A stretch of DNA of 64,000 nucleotides from an uncultured Alistipes sp. (GTDB taxonomy: Bacteria > Bacteroidota > Bacteroidia > Bacteroidales > UBA932), in assembly GCA_900544195.1 (NCBI GenBank), contig UQUJ01000003.1, positions 1 to 64,000 of the forward strand, given 5' to 3'. How positions within the stretch are numbered: position 1 is the stretch's first letter; each line of letters opens with the position of its first letter. Shown here piece by piece: positions 16,398 through 24,481 of the stretch. Both the position numbers and the translations under genes were made by a program. Below the pieces are notes generated by a model, which was not told where the DNA came from, did not search any database, and saw nothing but the letters and a program-made list of their open reading frames with translations.

Positions 16398-17930
16398 ATG
16401 AAATATTACGATAAGCTTATTTTCGAACTCTCCAAAGAGGGGAGAGTCGGCTATTCCCTCGGCAAGAACGAGTGGACTTCCACCACTGACGAGATTCCGG
16501 CTGGACTCAGAAGGTCTGAGGCAGTTGGACTTCCTCAGGTGAGCGAGGTTGATGTCGTGCGTCACTACACGAACCTCTCCCAGATGAATTTCGGTGTGGA
16601 CACCGGATTCTATCCTCTGGGAAGCTGCACGATGAAGTACAACCCGAAGATCAACGAGGAGATCGCCGGGATGAAGGGCTTCCTCGGGCTGCATCCGTTG
16701 CAGCCTGCGTCCACGGTTCAGGGTGCCCTGGAGGTTTACTATAATATGGACAAGGCTTTGGCCGCGATCACGGGAATGTCCCATTTCACGTTCAATCCTT
16801 GCGCCGGCGCCCACGGTGAGCTGACCGGTCTGATGATCATGCGTCAGTACCACATCCTTAACGGGGATCAGAAGAGAATCAAGGTGATCGTGCCGGACAG
16901 CGCTCACGGTACAAACCCTGCCAGCGCCGCTGTCTGCGGTCTGGAAGTGGTTGTCGTTAAGTCCAAGGCTGACGGTCTCGTGGACGTGAACGACCTCAAA
17001 CCGCTTTTGGGCGATGACATCGCCGGCATCATGATGACGAACCCTAACACCCTCGGACTCTTCGAGAAGGACATAGAGGAGATCGCCGCCCTCATCCACG
17101 GATGCGGGGGCCTTCTATACTACGACGGAGCTAACATGAACCCGCTCATCGGTGTCGCCCGTCCTGGTGACATGGGATTCGACATTCTGCACTTGAATCT
17201 GCACAAGTCGTTCTCGACACCTCACGGTGGCGGCGGCCCTGGATCAGGTCCGGTCGGCGTCTGCGAGAAACTGGTTCCTTACCTGCCTGTTCCTAAGGTT
17301 GTCAAGGATGAATATGGCCAGTTCAAGGTTCGTGGACGTGCCGGTGTGGGCAAGAGCGACGCGGACAAGAATTCTCTGGACTGCGGAAAGACCGCCGGTG
17401 AGGTGTCAGGATTTCTGGGCAACTTCGGCGTGATCCTGAGGGCCTACGCCTACATCCTCACCCTCGGCCGTGAGAACGTTAAACTCGTCGGAAAGTACGC
17501 CACTCTCGGGGCGAACTACATCAAGGAGAGCCTCAAGGAGTACTACAAGCTTCCGATTCCGACAGTCTGCAAGCACGAGTTCGTCTATGACGGTCTTGTG
17601 AACGACGGGTCGAGGAAGGCCGCCGACGGAACCGTAGAGAGAGAAGGGGCTACGACGTTGGATGTGGCCAAGAGGCTTCTCGACTTCGGTTTCCACGCTC
17701 CGACGATCTACTTCCCTCTGCTCTTCCATCAGGCCATCATGATCGAGCCTACGGAGACAGAGTCGATCGAGACCTTGGACGCTTTCATCGAGGTGATGAA
17801 GAAGATCGCCATTGAGGCAGCCGAGGATCCGGCGATGCTTAAGAGCGCTCCTCACAATGCTCCGATCACCCGGCCGGACGAGACCACGGCGGCGCGTCAG
17901 CCGATCCTCAAGTTTCAGGACGAGAAATAG
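16398..17930 (+). CDS. gcvPB: Glycine dehydrogenase (decarboxylating) subunit 2, PLP-binding
   Basis: Subunit beta of the split P protein, 510 residues, carrying the pyridoxal phosphate. The Schiff-base lysine is K270 in HLNLHKSFSTPHGGGG, followed by the glycine-rich loop. GSCTMKYNPK (about 75-84) and PDSAHGTNPASA are further hallmarks. The C-terminus is about 20 residues longer than the usual family length and ends in an Arg/Thr/Ala-rich tail. It is the last gene of the gcv operon; a hairpin and T-run built from REP-like sequence follows within 25 bases. The two-gene P protein, as opposed to the fused roughly 950-residue form, is worth noting for this lineage. Confidence 0.97.
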   Translation: MKYYDKLIFELSKEGRVGYSLGKNEWTSTTDEIPAGLRRSEAVGLPQVSEVDVVRHYTNLSQMNFGVDTGFYPLGSCTMKYNPKINEEIAGMKGFLGLHPLQPASTVQGALEVYYNMDKALAAITGMSHFTFNPCAGAHGELTGLMIMRQYHILNGDQKRIKVIVPDSAHGTNPASAAVCGLEVVVVKSKADGLVDVNDLKPLLGDDIAGIMMTNPNTLGLFEKDIEEIAALIHGCGGLLYYDGANMNPLIGVARPGDMGFDILHLNLHKSFSTPHGGGGPGSGPVGVCEKLVPYLPVPKVVKDEYGQFKVRGRAGVGKSDADKNSLDCGKTAGEVSGFLGNFGVILRAYAYILTLGRENVKLVGKYATLGANYIKESLKEYYKLPIPTVCKHEFVYDGLVNDGSRKAADGTVEREGATTLDVAKRLLDFGFHAPTIYFPLLFHQAIMIEPTETESIETLDAFIEVMKKIAIEAAEDPAMLKSAPHNAPITRPDETTAARQPILKFQDEK

Positions 17931-17946
17931 TTATCAGGACATTTCG

Positions 17947-18030
17947 CATCGACAAGCTCAGCGACCATCCGCAAAGGTGTCGCTGAGCTTTTTCGGTTGC
18001 TGAGCCTGTCGAAGCATCGAAGTGACCGGA
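17947..18030. repeat. REP-like palindrome cluster between gcvPB and tRNA-Ala
   Basis: Contains units CATCGACAAGCTCAGCGACC, GTCGCTGAGC, TTGCTGAGCCTGTCGAAGC and CATCGAAGTGACCGG. These resemble the insertion in the EamA gene at 9313-9418, and a decayed copy (GCCGAGCCTGCCGAAGCGCCGG) is visible near 19385-19410. Confidence 0.65.
17954..17993 (+). terminator. Rho-independent terminator of the gcv operon, formed from a REP-like unit
   Basis: Perfect 12-base arms (AAGCTCAGCGAC at 17954-17965 and its complement at 17979-17990) with a 13-base loop, continued by TTT. It lies 24 bases after the gcvPB stop. Confidence 0.8.
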
Positions 18031-18056
18031 TTTATTTTGCTATTACGCAAAATAAA

Positions 18057-18087
18057 TTTGCATCTTAAAACTTTTTCCGTATCTTTG
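18057..18087 (+). promoter_or_regulatory. Promoter of tRNA-Ala
   Basis: TTTG at 18057-18060, a 19-base spacer, then TATCTTTG at 18080-18087. This is a full match to the Bacteroidota -33/-7 promoter, ending 10 bases before the mature tRNA. Confidence 0.85.
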
Positions 18088-18097
18088 CAATCCCAAT

Positions 18098-18170
18098 GGG
18101 GTATTAGCTCAGTTGGTAGAGCGTTTGAATGGCATTCAAAAGGTCAGGAGTTCGATTCTCCTATGCTCCA
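18098..18170 (+). tRNA. tRNA-Ala (anticodon GGC)
   Basis: A 73-base cloverleaf with a 7-base acceptor stem closed by GGGGTAT and ATGCTCC (one G-U at the third pair), the D-loop AGCTCAGTTGGTAGAGC and an anticodon stem TTTGA/TCAAA. The loop ATGGCAT gives anticodon GGC, and the T-arm contains GGAGTTCGATTCTCC. The CCA end is not encoded. Confidence 0.95.
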
Positions 18171-18210
18171 CTTCCCGTTGAACAGAGTTTCAAGTACCTT
18201 CTTTCATGTC

Positions 18211-19374
18211 ATGAAACAGAAGCGTAGCGTCATATTCAAGACTCTTGAGAGCTTTCCAAGAGTCGAGTTGGAGGACATCCGCCAGTTTTTCGGGGCTGAT
18301 GTCCCGACGAAAGTCCGCAAGCCGGAGTTTGTGGACAGGCTTGGCGCGTACATAATCGAAAGGCCGGCAGAGTGGCTTGGAAGAATGCTTGAAAGGGATT
18401 TGAGGCTTCTCAAGCGCCTGATCGAGGCCGGCCCCGGGGTTCCCCTCTATCTGGATTATCCGGACTTTCCATCCGTCCTTGAAACCATAAAGCTTCTTGG
18501 CTCAGACACCTCTGACGAGAATTTCAGGGAGGTCTGGATTCCCAAGGAATTCTATGATGTGGTCGCCCCTCACATCGACAACGTGTTGAGAGAGGGTGAG
18601 GAAAGCGGACTTTTCGAGATGGAGCAGGCCGCGTTGGGCTATCTCTGCCTCTACGGCATCATGACCGTCGATGAGTTTTTCGACAAGATGCTGGACTACT
18701 GGGAATTCTCCGGCAGACACAGTCTTGAGTCCTTCACTAACATGGTGTACGAAAGCCCTGTTGTTAAACTCTGCCGGGTCGATTCCGGCGGCGAGCGGTT
18801 CATGTGCGCCCCGAACATCTTTGATCCGGACGAAATCCTTGACCGGAGAAATGAATATGCCGGGATAGAATCCCTGCGCAGGTTCTCTCCGGAGGAGGCT
18901 CTGAAGGCTGGAGCCGGTTCCCCGTACTTTGTCTTTGGCTTGGACTCCAAGGAAGGCCGGAGGCTTGTAGAGATGCTTGGCAATCTGGGCTATGCCGGTG
19001 AGGAACTTGTCCGTGAGGAGCATGACATCTGGATGAACGCCCAGATGATCGGAAAGGATGACACCACCGAAGCCATATTCGCAAGCGTGTCCCGCAGGCA
19101 GGAAGACATCGAGTCGTTTGAAGACTACAACGAATGCATGGAGATTGTCGCCGCCTATGCCAACACCCTTCCGAAGTGGCTGCTGAAAGGCTATTCCTCC
19201 AATGAGAAGAACTGTCTCAAAGTAGTTCTCCAGACAGAGGACGATCCGATCCGGACGATGGTCAAGAAGAACCCGCTCCTCGGCCTTTTCGTCCCTCCGA
19301 CCCCTCCTGATGACCCATGCCCATGCGGCAGCCGCCTCTCCTACCGCAACTGCCACGGCAAGAATCTCAACTGA
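18211..19374 (+). CDS. SEC-C motif protein of unknown function
   Basis: Cytosolic protein of 387 residues. The only recognisable element is a C-terminal SEC-C zinc motif, PCPCGSRLSYRNCHG, with the C-x-C-x(8)-C-H ligand pattern. The bulk is helical and charged, with no enzymatic motif seen. The start at 18211 (MKQKRSV) is used; a longer open frame runs back through tRNA-Ala and cannot be real. It begins 40 bases after the tRNA and may be read through from the tRNA promoter. SEC-C motifs bind SecB or ribosomes in SecA and occur in stress proteins, but no specific role is claimed here. Confidence 0.8.
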   Translation: MKQKRSVIFKTLESFPRVELEDIRQFFGADVPTKVRKPEFVDRLGAYIIERPAEWLGRMLERDLRLLKRLIEAGPGVPLYLDYPDFPSVLETIKLLGSDTSDENFREVWIPKEFYDVVAPHIDNVLREGEESGLFEMEQAALGYLCLYGIMTVDEFFDKMLDYWEFSGRHSLESFTNMVYESPVVKLCRVDSGGERFMCAPNIFDPDEILDRRNEYAGIESLRRFSPEEALKAGAGSPYFVFGLDSKEGRRLVEMLGNLGYAGEELVREEHDIWMNAQMIGKDDTTEAIFASVSRRQEDIESFEDYNECMEIVAAYANTLPKWLLKGYSSNEKNCLKVVLQTEDDPIRTMVKKNPLLGLFVPPTPPDDPCPCGSRLSYRNCHGKNLN

Positions 19375-19821
19375 CAGCCTCCCGGCCGCCGAGCCTGCCG
19401 AAGCGCCGGTAAGTATGCTAGACCGAACGACCCCATATTTTTTTAAGAAACAATCCTTCAAGGTGCTGTTATTTCCGAAAATATTCTTACCTTAGCATCG
19501 TTTTAGGCACATTGTGTCTGGAACATACATATTGATGAAAGTGTTTTCGCACTATCCTTCAAAAGAAATCTGACAGTTTCATTGGATACAAGGATATGAA
19601 CGGCAGCACCTTTCGTCTGTATCTGTTTGCGTGTGTTCATCACTCAACGATACAGGTGTGGGGGATTGTTTCGGTTTGTCTGTATCCGGGTTTTGTCAGA
19701 ACCTCTTTTGAGATGAACGAAAAGGACTCCACACTTTCTTTATAGTTGTTTACACCATCGCCTTGGAGCCGGATGGCCGTTTAACCTTGATTATGAATAA
19801 TAATCAAAACACTATTCTATT
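19375..19821. other. Non-coding stretch with possible long structured leader
   Basis: No credible gene. It starts with a decayed REP-like unit (about 19385-19410). A weak -7-like box TACCTTAG lies at 19488-19495; if used, the downstream operon would have a leader of about 320 bases. Inside it, GATACA/TGTATC motifs recur in complementary pairs: CTGTATC at 19617-19623 with GATACAG at 19649-19655, and GGATACA near 19583 with TGTATCC near 19680. This suggests RNA folding. No known riboswitch class was recognised. Confidence 0.4.
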
Positions 19822-20433
19822 ATGAAAAAGAACCATTTGATTGTAGTGGCATTGTCTGTAGCCGTTTTGAGCCTTATGACATCCTGTGGAACATCACAGA
19901 AGACTGTTTCAGGAGAAGTCAACCCTTATGGAAAATCGGTGGCTTCCGAGCCTTGCATCGAGCTTTATGAGCAGAATCCGTCCGTCAGGGCATACGGACA
20001 GGGACAGCATTTCAAGGAAATGACAGCCAGAAACATAGCCGAGTTGCAGGCGAATGCCATGTTCGCCCGTAAGATCGAGCAGGCGGTGATCTCGGCCACC
20101 GAAGATTTGGGAATATCCTTGAGCCAGTATGCTGCGGATGACAAGAGTGGACGTTCCGTGACTGACCAGTCCGCCGAGTCGAAGGATCTGGCTGCTTCCA
20201 TCTCCCAGCAGGTCGTCCGTGACGCCCATGTCATCAAGACTTCCAGGTACATCGGCAAGAACAACCAGTTCACAGTGTTTGTGTGCATGGAATATGGCAC
20301 GGACAAGGATGCCCTTGTCAAGGACATTGAGGATAAAGTAAAAGAGAAAATATCCGCTGACGACAGGGCCACGCTTGAAAAGCGTCATAATGAGTTCAGG
20401 GACAAGGTTTACGGAAAATTGAAGAACCAATAG
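19822..20433 (+). CDS. Lipoprotein, LPP20-like
   Basis: Outer-membrane-type lipoprotein of 203 residues with a lipobox ending at Cys22 (LMTSC). The mature part begins with a short Gly/Lys-rich linker, followed by a helix-rich domain in which Arg-Asn-Ile-Ala-Glu-Leu-x-Ala precedes a beta-rich part with YIGKNNQFTVFVCMEY. That is the pattern of LPP20-family domains. It is the first gene of a seven-gene plus-strand operon (19.8-27.6 kb); the next gene starts three bases after its stop. The operon role is inferred to be at the cell envelope. Confidence 0.75.
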   Translation: MKKNHLIVVALSVAVLSLMTSCGTSQKTVSGEVNPYGKSVASEPCIELYEQNPSVRAYGQGQHFKEMTARNIAELQANAMFARKIEQAVISATEDLGISLSQYAADDKSGRSVTDQSAESKDLAASISQQVVRDAHVIKTSRYIGKNNQFTVFVCMEYGTDKDALVKDIEDKVKEKISADDRATLEKRHNEFRDKVYGKLKNQ

Positions 20434-20436
20434 GCA

Positions 20437-21321
20437 ATGTGCAGGAATCTGTCAGTTCTTTTACTGGCTCTGCTTTGTGCCATGCCATGTGCGCATGCCC
20501 AAGGCAGAGCTGGCTTGAAGCCTCGCTGGATCGGCGGCGCATCTCAGGCGGATTGTCTGGCCTACTATCTTGTCGTGGTTCATTCTGATGCTGCAGGCAC
20601 GCTTGACGGGGCACGTTCGTCCATCCTCAAGGAACTGTCGGCGAATGTCGAGAGGACCAACAAGGTTTCGGTCACGGAGATATTCGAAGACAACTCCAGT
20701 CAGAGATATTCAGGAAACTCATCCGTGACCTCTTCGGGTGTGGACAATTATTCTCTTGAAATCCGCGCTGACGGCGCTTCGAAGCCTATCCACTCCCGCA
20801 GAATAGATGAATATTGGAAATCCACGGTCCGGGGCGGTGTTCCGGTTCTGGACTACTATGCCGTCTATGCGGTGGAGAGGAACGGGCAGCATGCAGATTT
20901 CTCGTCCATCCGTGTCACTGATCGTTACGGAGTAAGTGGCCTTTGGCGGTCTGCGATCATCCCTGGTTGGGGACAGTTTCACAAAGGGGCCGGCTTGAAA
21001 GGCGGACTTATCCTTGGGGGATGTGCCGCGTTGGCCGGAGGGATCATATTCTTTGACAATCAAAGAAGTGACTATTCGAGGAAGATTTCCGGCACCCATG
21101 ATGCCTCTTTGATAAAGAGCTATTCGACCAAGCGGGATCATTATGCCACGGCGCGGAATGTGTGTGTCGGCGCTGCTGTCGCCTTGTACGCCTATAACCT
21201 TATTGATGCCGTGGCTGCTTCCGGTGCGAGACGCCTTGTTGTCGGCAATGGAAAATATTCCGTAATGCCAGGAGTGTCTCCTTACGGGACACCCGTTGTG
21301 GCGGCTTCGATTAATTTCTAA
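20437..21321 (+). CDS. Secreted protein with DUF5683-like C-terminal membrane region
   Basis: Protein of 294 residues with a signal peptide ending about residue 21 (CAHAQ). The N-terminal half resembles the preceding LPP20-like protein in layout. Around residue 165 it has SGLWRSAIIPGWGQFHKGAG, the WRSxxxPGWGQ motif seen in DUF5683/TM2-like membrane proteins. Two hydrophobic segments follow (about 185-203 and 243-258). It lies three bases downstream of the lipoprotein gene and 12 bases upstream of the next ATG, so it is probably translated from the same transcript. Function unknown; likely anchored in the inner membrane. Confidence 0.7.
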   Translation: MCRNLSVLLLALLCAMPCAHAQGRAGLKPRWIGGASQADCLAYYLVVVHSDAAGTLDGARSSILKELSANVERTNKVSVTEIFEDNSSQRYSGNSSVTSSGVDNYSLEIRADGASKPIHSRRIDEYWKSTVRGGVPVLDYYAVYAVERNGQHADFSSIRVTDRYGVSGLWRSAIIPGWGQFHKGAGLKGGLILGGCAALAGGIIFFDNQRSDYSRKISGTHDASLIKSYSTKRDHYATARNVCVGAAVALYAYNLIDAVAASGARRLVVGNGKYSVMPGVSPYGTPVVAASINF

Positions 21322-21333
21322 AACCAATTGAAA

Positions 21334-22998
21334 ATGAAATCTTTGAATATATTCACGATATTCACCTGCTTGTTTTGTTGTCTATTGACAGTCGGTTGTT
21401 CCGAGGATGAGGTTCCCACTTTCGGAGGTGTCTATGGCATTGTTTCGGACTCGGAGACAGGAAGTGCCTTGAGGAACGCCGAAGTCGTGCTTTCTCCCGG
21501 GAACCTCTCGACTGTGACAGGTGTTGACGGACACTTTGAATTCAAGAACCTGGATCCAGGGCAGGTCAAGGTTCAGGTCTCCTCGGCAGGTTATGTGACT
21601 GACAGCCGTCAGGTCACGGTAGTTCCGGGAATGTCCTCACAGTGTGACATCTCGCTCAAGAAGGAGGTCAAGGAAGCCCGGCTGAAGCTGTCGTCCACTT
21701 CCCTGGACTTCGGCTCGGAGCAATCCTCGCTTTCATTCTCCATCCAGAACACAGGTAATTCCGGAACGGTCAAGTGGCAGATAATGGACGCACCGGATTG
21801 GATGACAGTCTCTCCTTTGAAAGGGGAGACCGCCGTCGGGAAATCCAGCGCTGTTGTGGTCACGCTGAACAGGGCTCTGGTCAAGAAGGATGAGTCGGCC
21901 ACTATACGTGTGGTTACTGACGGAGAGTCATTCCCGGTGGACATCAGCGCCAAGGCTGGGACCAATTTCTCGTTCTCGATCACGCCGGAGAACCTCTCCT
22001 TCGGCACCGACGCCACAATCCGTAAGATCACCCTCCGCAACGAGACCTACAACGGGACTCTGCAATGGAAGATTCAGGATTACTCCTCGATAAAATGGAT
22101 CAGTTCCGTGCACCCTTTAAGCGGCTCTCTGGGCAAGGGAGAGTCGGCGGAGGTGACTGTGACGATCGACCGGAGCGGCATAACGCAGAAGACTTCGGCG
22201 ACAATCTATGTCGAGGCCGGGTCGAAAGTGATCCCTGTGATCACGACGTGCGATTACAGCGAGAAGCCGAAAGCCTATGTGGAGGTGTCTCCATCCGGAC
22301 AGATTGATTTCGGCATGGACAAGACTTCCGCGACTGTGACCCTTAAGGCCCATTATGGCTCGTTCGCCTACACGGCCGAGCTCGAAGGCAGTCCGGTTTG
22401 GGTTTCGTTGGACAAGACTTCCGGTTCGCTGGAGGATTACGAAACTTCCGGCAAGACAGAGCCTTTGACCTTGTCTGTGGACCGGACGAAGATGTCGTCA
22501 TCGGAGGCGGAAAGCGCTTTGATTGTCAGGGCGGGGAATGATGTCCTGCGTGTGGTGCTGAAAGCCGGCCGCGAGCAGGCGGAGGATTATTCTTCGGCGA
22601 CGGTGATTTCTTGCGACAGCAGGATTGATGTGAAGATTCTCAGTTGCAAATGGTCGGGGACGTCGGTGGTGTTTAATTACTCGTTGACGAACACGGGGTT
22701 GGGCGATATATCGGATTTTTCATTAGGTAGTAGCAGCTATACGACTATCTATGATGACAAGGGAAATGAATATACATATTGGTACATAACATTTAGAGAT
22801 AGCAGCACTGATAGTAATAGTTATAAAACGATAATCACAAGGTTTCCGGAGGGACCGGAGTGCAAGGGATCCATTACGTTGAAGAATGTTCCTTCAGACG
22901 TGAAGAACATTACATATTTATTACACGCTTATATTCATTATGGGACTCCGTTGTCAGGAGACAGGATATCTTTCAAAAATGTTCCGATATTCAGATAA
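21334..22998 (+). CDS. Lipoprotein with carboxypeptidase-regulatory-like and BACON-like domains
   Basis: Lipoprotein of about 554 residues with a lipobox ending about Cys22 (LTVGC). A carboxypeptidase-regulatory-like beta-sandwich follows (about 31-105, with GVYGIVSDSETGSALRNAEV and a FEFKNLDPG turn). Then come three to four BACON-like repeats, each starting L-x-F-G and containing W-x-x-V/I-x-P/S-x-x-G. The final about 130 residues form a separate domain with many Ser and Tyr, shared nearly unchanged with the lipoprotein encoded at 24.5-25.6 kb. BACON domains are usually protein or glycan binding. The ATG at 21334 is used; the TTG six bases upstream is in frame but less likely. Base composition drops sharply in the last 300 bases. 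Confidence 0.8.
   Translation: MKSLNIFTIFTCLFCCLLTVGCSEDEVPTFGGVYGIVSDSETGSALRNAEVVLSPGNLSTVTGVDGHFEFKNLDPGQVKVQVSSAGYVTDSRQVTVVPGMSSQCDISLKKEVKEARLKLSSTSLDFGSEQSSLSFSIQNTGNSGTVKWQIMDAPDWMTVSPLKGETAVGKSSAVVVTLNRALVKKDESATIRVVTDGESFPVDISAKAGTNFSFSITPENLSFGTDATIRKITLRNETYNGTLQWKIQDYSSIKWISSVHPLSGSLGKGESAEVTVTIDRSGITQKTSATIYVEAGSKVIPVITTCDYSEKPKAYVEVSPSGQIDFGMDKTSATVTLKAHYGSFAYTAELEGSPVWVSLDKTSGSLEDYETSGKTEPLTLSVDRTKMSSSEAESALIVRAGNDVLRVVLKAGREQAEDYSSATVISCDSRIDVKILSCKWSGTSVVFNYSLTNTGLGDISDFSLGSSSYTTIYDDKGNEYTYWYITFRDSSTDSNSYKTIITRFPEGPECKGSITLKNVPSDVKNITYLLHAYIHYGTPLSGDRISFKNVPIFR
22717..22967. repeat. 251-base perfect direct repeat, copy 1
   Basis: Identical base for base to 25274-25524, about 2.56 kb away in the same orientation. 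The adjoining parts of the two genes align but differ at many positions, so the identity ends abruptly at both sides. It encodes the C-terminal Ser/Tyr-rich domain. Confidence 0.9.
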
Positions 22999-23003
22999 CT
23001 ATC

Positions 23004-24467
23004 ATGAATAAACATTCCCTCGCTATCTTTTTCATGTTGCTTCTGTCTGTTGAGCTTCCAGCCCAGTCGTTTGACGCATACCGCAAACGGAAGATGAACG
23101 AATTTAATGACTACAAGGAACGGAAACAGGATCGGTTCAAAGAGTACCGGGACAAGGTGAACGCCGCGTTGGCTGACCACATCGCCAAGCCATGGGAGAG
23201 GCATGTTGCGAATCCTGCGATTCCCGCTCCGACTTTGCCTGAGCCTCCGGAGCCGGATGTGAAGGATCCGGATTCCGGTGTCTCGGATGACTTGATTCCT
23301 TTTGAAGGGATCATTGATGATTTGGAGGAACAACTCAGACCTGAACCGTTCGCTCCTATGGAAGTCCCTGAGGAGGAGAGAGTACCATCTTTCTCCTTCG
23401 ACTTCTATGGAAGAGAGTGCGGTGTCCCATTGAGCGAGGGCAATGTTTTCAGACTCCGTGGAATTGACGGAAAAAGTGTCGCAGCCGCATGGCGAACGCT
23501 CTCATCCGGCAAATATCTGCCTGTTGTGTACGAATCCCTGCAATGGCGTGACAGGATGAATCTGTGCGACTGGGGCTACATACGCTTCCTTGATGAGATG
23601 ACAAAGGCGTTTTTCCCTGAAAACATGCGCAACGAGGCGAAACTGCTGCAGGTTTACATCCTGACCCAATGCGGGTACATGGTACGTCTCGCCAGTGTGG
23701 ACGATTCCCTTGTGCTGCTTCTGCCTTTCAAGAATGTCATGTATGATTACACCTATCTTAACATTCAAGGCTGCAAGTATTACGTGATGGACAAGGCTGC
23801 CGCCGGCAAGCCAATCCTTCTGACGGATTTCTCCACTCCTAAAGAGCGGATGTTCTCATTGAGGATCACGGGGGCTATGAATCTGACGGAAAGACCGGGC
23901 AAGCCAAGGGTCTATGCCTCGAAGAGATATCCAGCATTGTCATTTCCAGTCTCGGTCAATGAGAACTTAATCAATTTCTACAATGATTACCCGCTCAGCA
24001 GCGAGTGGGGTGTCTATTCAGAGGCTTCGTTGAGCGAGGAGGTGAAAGGGCAGCTGTACCCTGCGTTACGAGATAAAATAGCGGGCAAGGATGAGCTTAC
24101 AGCCGCCAACATGCTGCTGAACTTTGTGCAGACGGCTTTCGAGTATAAGACTGATGCCGCTCAGTTCGGCAGGGAACGGGCTTTTTTTGGTGACGAGACT
24201 TTCTTCTACCCTTACAGCGACTGTGAGGACAGGGCGATTCTGTATTCCATTCTGGTCCGTGAACTGTTGGGACTGGATGTGGTGCTGTTGCATTATCCGC
24301 TTCATCTTGCGACGGCCGTGCGCTTTGAACAGGATGTGCCTGGGGATCATATCGCAATAGACGGCGTGAAGTACACTGTCTGCGATCCGACCTACATCGG
24401 GGCTTTGGCAGGGGATGCGATGCCTGAGTATAAGACCGTTCCCGCAAAAGTGGTTAAAATCAAATAA
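23004..24467 (+). CDS. Secreted transglutaminase-like protein
   Basis: Secreted protein of about 487 residues with a short signal peptide ending near residue 20 (ELPAQ). A charged, coiled-coil-like stretch (about 22-60, Lys/Arg/Asp/Glu-rich) and a Pro-rich linker precede the body. The C-terminal part carries a transglutaminase-like Cys-His-Asp arrangement: Cys407 in SDCEDRA, His in PLHLATAV and Asp in VCDPTYIG. Such enzymes are cysteine peptidases or cross-linking enzymes in the periplasm. The start at 23004 lies just after the previous stop; the earlier in-frame codon at 22860 is inside the preceding gene. Its place between two BACON lipoproteins suggests a joint envelope function. Confidence 0.8.
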   Translation: MNKHSLAIFFMLLLSVELPAQSFDAYRKRKMNEFNDYKERKQDRFKEYRDKVNAALADHIAKPWERHVANPAIPAPTLPEPPEPDVKDPDSGVSDDLIPFEGIIDDLEEQLRPEPFAPMEVPEEERVPSFSFDFYGRECGVPLSEGNVFRLRGIDGKSVAAAWRTLSSGKYLPVVYESLQWRDRMNLCDWGYIRFLDEMTKAFFPENMRNEAKLLQVYILTQCGYMVRLASVDDSLVLLLPFKNVMYDYTYLNIQGCKYYVMDKAAAGKPILLTDFSTPKERMFSLRITGAMNLTERPGKPRVYASKRYPALSFPVSVNENLINFYNDYPLSSEWGVYSEASLSEEVKGQLYPALRDKIAGKDELTAANMLLNFVQTAFEYKTDAAQFGRERAFFGDETFFYPYSDCEDRAILYSILVRELLGLDVVLLHYPLHLATAVRFEQDVPGDHIAIDGVKYTVCDPTYIGALAGDAMPEYKTVPAKVVKIK

Positions 24468-24481
24468 TAGTATAGACTATG

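Noticed and set aside
18022..18210. Upstream extension of the SEC-C gene to 18022
   Set aside because: It would translate through tRNA-Ala and its promoter; the ATG at 18211 is used.
22860..23003. N-terminal extension of the transglutaminase-like protein
   Set aside because: It lies inside the preceding gene and would remove the signal peptide at 23004.
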